Source: Deltaproteobacteria bacterium
Lineage (GTDB): Bacteria; Desulfobacterota; Desulfobacteria; Desulfobacterales; Desulfatibacillaceae
Direction of reading: 5' to 3'
Length of the DNA: 9,153 bases
NCBI GenBank assembly: GCA_021815525.1
Contig: JAKAGN010000081.1
Location: 1 to 9,153 of the forward strand
Every line of letters starts with the position of its first letter. Positions within the stretch are counted from its first letter, which is position 1. Below are positions 7,215 through 9,153 of this stretch, piece after piece. The translations under genes and the position numbers were made by a program. The notes under the pieces are model-generated. The model searched no databases. It was not told the DNA's origin and was given only the letters and a program-made list of their open reading frames with translations.

Positions 7215-7265
7215 CGAGCTTCGACTCGCAAGCGAAAACACCCATAAAAGGAGTGAGGCGGTCTG

Positions 7266-8783
7266 ATGGAAATTCGAGCGGAAGAAATAAGCCGTATCAT
7301 CAAGGAACAGATCAAGGACTATGACAAGAAGGTCGATCTGTCCGAAACCGGCACGGTCATCTCTGTGGGCGACGGCATCGCCCGCGTGTACGGCCTCGAG
7401 AAGGTCATGGCCCTGGAGCTCGTGGAATTTCCCGGCGGCATCCTGGGGCTCGCCCTTAACCTCGAAGAGGACAACGTGGGTATCGCCATCATGGGCGAGG
7501 ACATCCACATCAAGGAAGGCGACCTGGTGAAGCGCACCGGCCGCATCGCCCAGGTCCCGGTGGGCGAGGCGGTTTTGGGCCGCGTCGTGGACGGTCTTGG
7601 CCGGCCCATCGACGGCAAGGGCGACATCCAGACCAAGGACTTCCGCCGCGTGGAGATGGTGGCGCCCGGCGTCATCGCCCGTAAGTCCGTGCATGAGCCC
7701 ATGTACACAGGTTTGAAGGCCATCGACGCCATGACGCCCGTCGGCCGCGGCCAGCGCGAGCTCATCATCGGCGACCGCCAGATCGGCAAGACCGCCGTGG
7801 CCATCGACGCCATCCTGGCCCAGAAGAACTCCGGCATCAAGTGCATCTACGTGGCCTGCGGACAGAAGAAGTCCTCGGTGGCCCAGGTGGTGGCCATCCT
7901 GGAGAAGTTCGGCGCCATGGAGTACACCACGGTGGTGGCGGCCTGCGCCTCCGACCCCGCGACCCTCCAGTACGTGGCCGCCTACACCGGCTGCGCCATG
8001 GGCGAGTACTACCGCGACAAGGGCGAGCACTCCCTCATCGTGTACGACGACCTTTCCAAGCAGGCGGCCGCCTACCGGCAGATTTCGCTCCTCCTGCGCC
8101 GGCCGCCGGGACGCGAGGCCTATCCGGGCGACATCTTCTACAACCATTCGCGGCTTTTGGAGCGCTCCTCCAAGATGTCCGACGCGTTGGGCGCGGGAAG
8201 CCTCACGGCTCTGCCCATCATCGAGACCCAGGCCGGCGACGTTTCGGCGTACATCCCCACCAACGTCATCTCCATCACCGACGGCCAGATTTATCTGGAG
8301 CCGGGCCTCTTCTTCGCCGGCGTGCGGCCGGCCATCAACGTGGGTCTCTCGGTCTCCCGCGTGGGCGGCGCCGCCCAGGAGAAGGCCATGAAGCAGGTGG
8401 CGGGCTCGCTTCGCATGGACCTCGCCCAGTACCGCGAGCTTGAGGCCTTCGCGGCCTTCGGCTCCGACCTCGACGCCGCCACCCAGGCCCAGCTCACCCG
8501 CGGCCAGCGCATGGTGGAAATCCTGAAGCAGCCCCAGTATCAGCCCCTGCCGCTCGAGAAGCAGGTCCTGATCCTCTTCGCGGGCACGCGCGGCTATCTC
8601 GACAAGCTCTCGGTGGACGTTCTGGGAAAATACGAGGCCGGGCTCTACAAGTTCATCGAGGCCAAGTATCAGGACATCCTGGACGGGCTGGCCAAGGATC
8701 GCAAGATATCCGACGAGATGGACGCCAAGCTCCAGAAGGCCCTTTCCGAATACGGCGAGGAGTTCGCGGACACCATCCGGTAA
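7266..8783 (+). CDS. atpA: ATP synthase F1 subunit alpha
   Basis: Non-catalytic nucleotide-binding subunit of the alpha3beta3 hexamer. It contributes the arginine finger to the catalytic site on beta. The 505-residue product has an N-terminal beta-barrel (about 26-92), a central nucleotide-binding domain and a helical C-terminal domain. The P-loop GDRQIGKTA starts at residue 169, giving K175 and T176 as in E. coli. The Walker B strand is HSLIVYDD, followed by LSKQAAAYRQISLLLRRPPG. The arginine finger lies in SVSRVGGAAQ (R365). The segment after RLLERSSKMSD is about a dozen residues shorter than in E. coli, as in Bacillus and many other bacteria. All key residues are intact. The ATG at 7266 follows a purine-rich stretch (GGAG 7250-7253, GAGG 7255-7258). 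Confidence 0.98.
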   Translation: MEIRAEEISRIIKEQIKDYDKKVDLSETGTVISVGDGIARVYGLEKVMALELVEFPGGILGLALNLEEDNVGIAIMGEDIHIKEGDLVKRTGRIAQVPVGEAVLGRVVDGLGRPIDGKGDIQTKDFRRVEMVAPGVIARKSVHEPMYTGLKAIDAMTPVGRGQRELIIGDRQIGKTAVAIDAILAQKNSGIKCIYVACGQKKSSVAQVVAILEKFGAMEYTTVVAACASDPATLQYVAAYTGCAMGEYYRDKGEHSLIVYDDLSKQAAAYRQISLLLRRPPGREAYPGDIFYNHSRLLERSSKMSDALGAGSLTALPIIETQAGDVSAYIPTNVISITDGQIYLEPGLFFAGVRPAINVGLSVSRVGGAAQEKAMKQVAGSLRMDLAQYRELEAFAAFGSDLDAATQAQLTRGQRMVEILKQPQYQPLPLEKQVLILFAGTRGYLDKLSVDVLGKYEAGLYKFIEAKYQDILDGLAKDRKISDEMDAKLQKALSEYGEEFADTIR

Positions 8784-8835
8784 GCGGACGAATGTTCATT
8801 TCAGGCGATGCCGTTTGGAAGAGGGGTGTCAATCT

Positions 8836-9153
8836 ATGCCAAGCTTGAAGGATGTCAAGGCCAAGATCGGCGGCGTGAAAAAGACCCGCCAGATCACCAA
8901 GGCCATGAACATGGTGGCTGCCTCCCGCCTGCGTGGCGCGCAGCTTAAGATGGAGGCCTTCCGGCCCTATGCGCAAAAGTTCGGCGAGGTTTTAGGAAGC
9001 CTCGCCGGCCGCGCCGGGGAGTCGGTGAGCCCCCTTCTTGTGCCCAAGAAGGAGGTCAAGAACATTCACCTCGTCCTCTGCACCTCGGACCGGGGTCTCT
9101 GCGGCGGGTTCAACTCCAACCTGATAGGCGCGGCCGAGAAGTTCATCGCCGAG
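8836..9153 (+). CDS. atpG: ATP synthase F1 subunit gamma (3' partial)
   Basis: Central rotor shaft whose coiled coil turns inside the alpha3beta3 hexamer and couples proton (or sodium) flow to catalysis. Only the first 106 codons are present; the full protein is about 290 residues. The start MPSLKDVKAKIGGVKKTRQITKAMNMVAAS is covered in part by the classic gamma N-terminal helix signature (KTRQITKAMNMVAASRLR, residues 16-33). CTSDRGLCGGFNSN, near residue 82, is the conserved core of the Rossmann-like domain. The ATG at 8836 has GAGGGG at 8821-8826, 9 bases upstream, and lies 52 bases after the atpA stop. No stop occurs before the right edge. atpD and atpC would be expected next. Confidence 0.97.
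   Translation, partial: MPSLKDVKAKIGGVKKTRQITKAMNMVAASRLRGAQLKMEAFRPYAQKFGEVLGSLAGRAGESVSPLLVPKKEVKNIHLVLCTSDRGLCGGFNSNLIGAAEKFIAE

Noticed and set aside
7215..7228. Small inverted repeat CGAG/CTCG in the atpH-atpA gap
   Set aside because: Four base pairs around a 6-base loop with no T-run is too weak to call a terminator or regulatory element.
6882..8147. Long minus-strand open frame (about 421 codons) antisense to atpH and atpA
   Set aside because: It mirrors conserved ATP synthase genes, has a composition typical of antisense shadows (many Ala, Val, His, Asp, Gly) and no family resemblance.

Overview
This GC-rich window (about two-thirds G+C by eye) reads entirely on the + strand and carries two housekeeping clusters: the rod-shape (elongasome) genes mreB-mreC-mreD-mrdA-rodA, then the ATP synthase genes atpF'(b')-atpF(b)-atpH-atpA-atpG. 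mreB is cut off at the left edge and atpG at the right edge. The paired b'/b subunits at the head of an F1 operon that lacks atpB and atpE just upstream, a b subunit with a cleavable-looking signal peptide, and the general flavour of MreB, AtpA and AtpG suggest a deltaproteobacterium in the broad sense (Desulfobacterota and relatives). That placement is an inference from family knowledge; no rRNA or other phylogenetic marker is present.

Positions 1-5344 hold the shape operon. MreB is the actin-like filament, MreC and MreD are its membrane partners, MrdA (PBP2) is the peptidoglycan transpeptidase and RodA is the SEDS glycosyltransferase. After the 43-base mreB-mreC gap the genes are packed tightly: mreC/mreD and mrdA/rodA overlap by 4 bases, and mreD/mrdA overlaps by about 32 bases or is separated by 16, depending on the mrdA start. 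This points to translational coupling and one transcript.

Positions 5345-5587 are the only sizeable gap. It has no T-tract terminator for rodA. It does have a strong sigma70-like promoter (TTGACA, 18 bases, TATACA) preceded by two 7-base A-tracts 11 bases apart, placed where the UP-element subsites should lie, and then a leader of about 110 bases with a GC-rich hairpin.

Positions 5588-9153 hold the ATP synthase genes: the two peripheral stalk subunits b' and b, delta (connects stalk to F1), alpha (non-catalytic hexamer subunit) and the start of gamma (rotor shaft). b'/b and b/delta junctions overlap or nearly so. alpha and gamma each follow a gap of about 50 bases with its own ribosome binding site. 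Beta and epsilon presumably lie beyond the right edge.

No mobile element, CRISPR array, tRNA, rRNA or defence-type gene is visible, and I do not see an undescribed system. The most notable details are a Cys-Cys-His-Cys set in PBP2 matching the position of a known PBP2 zinc site, the UP-element-like ATP synthase promoter, and the secreted N-terminus of subunit b.
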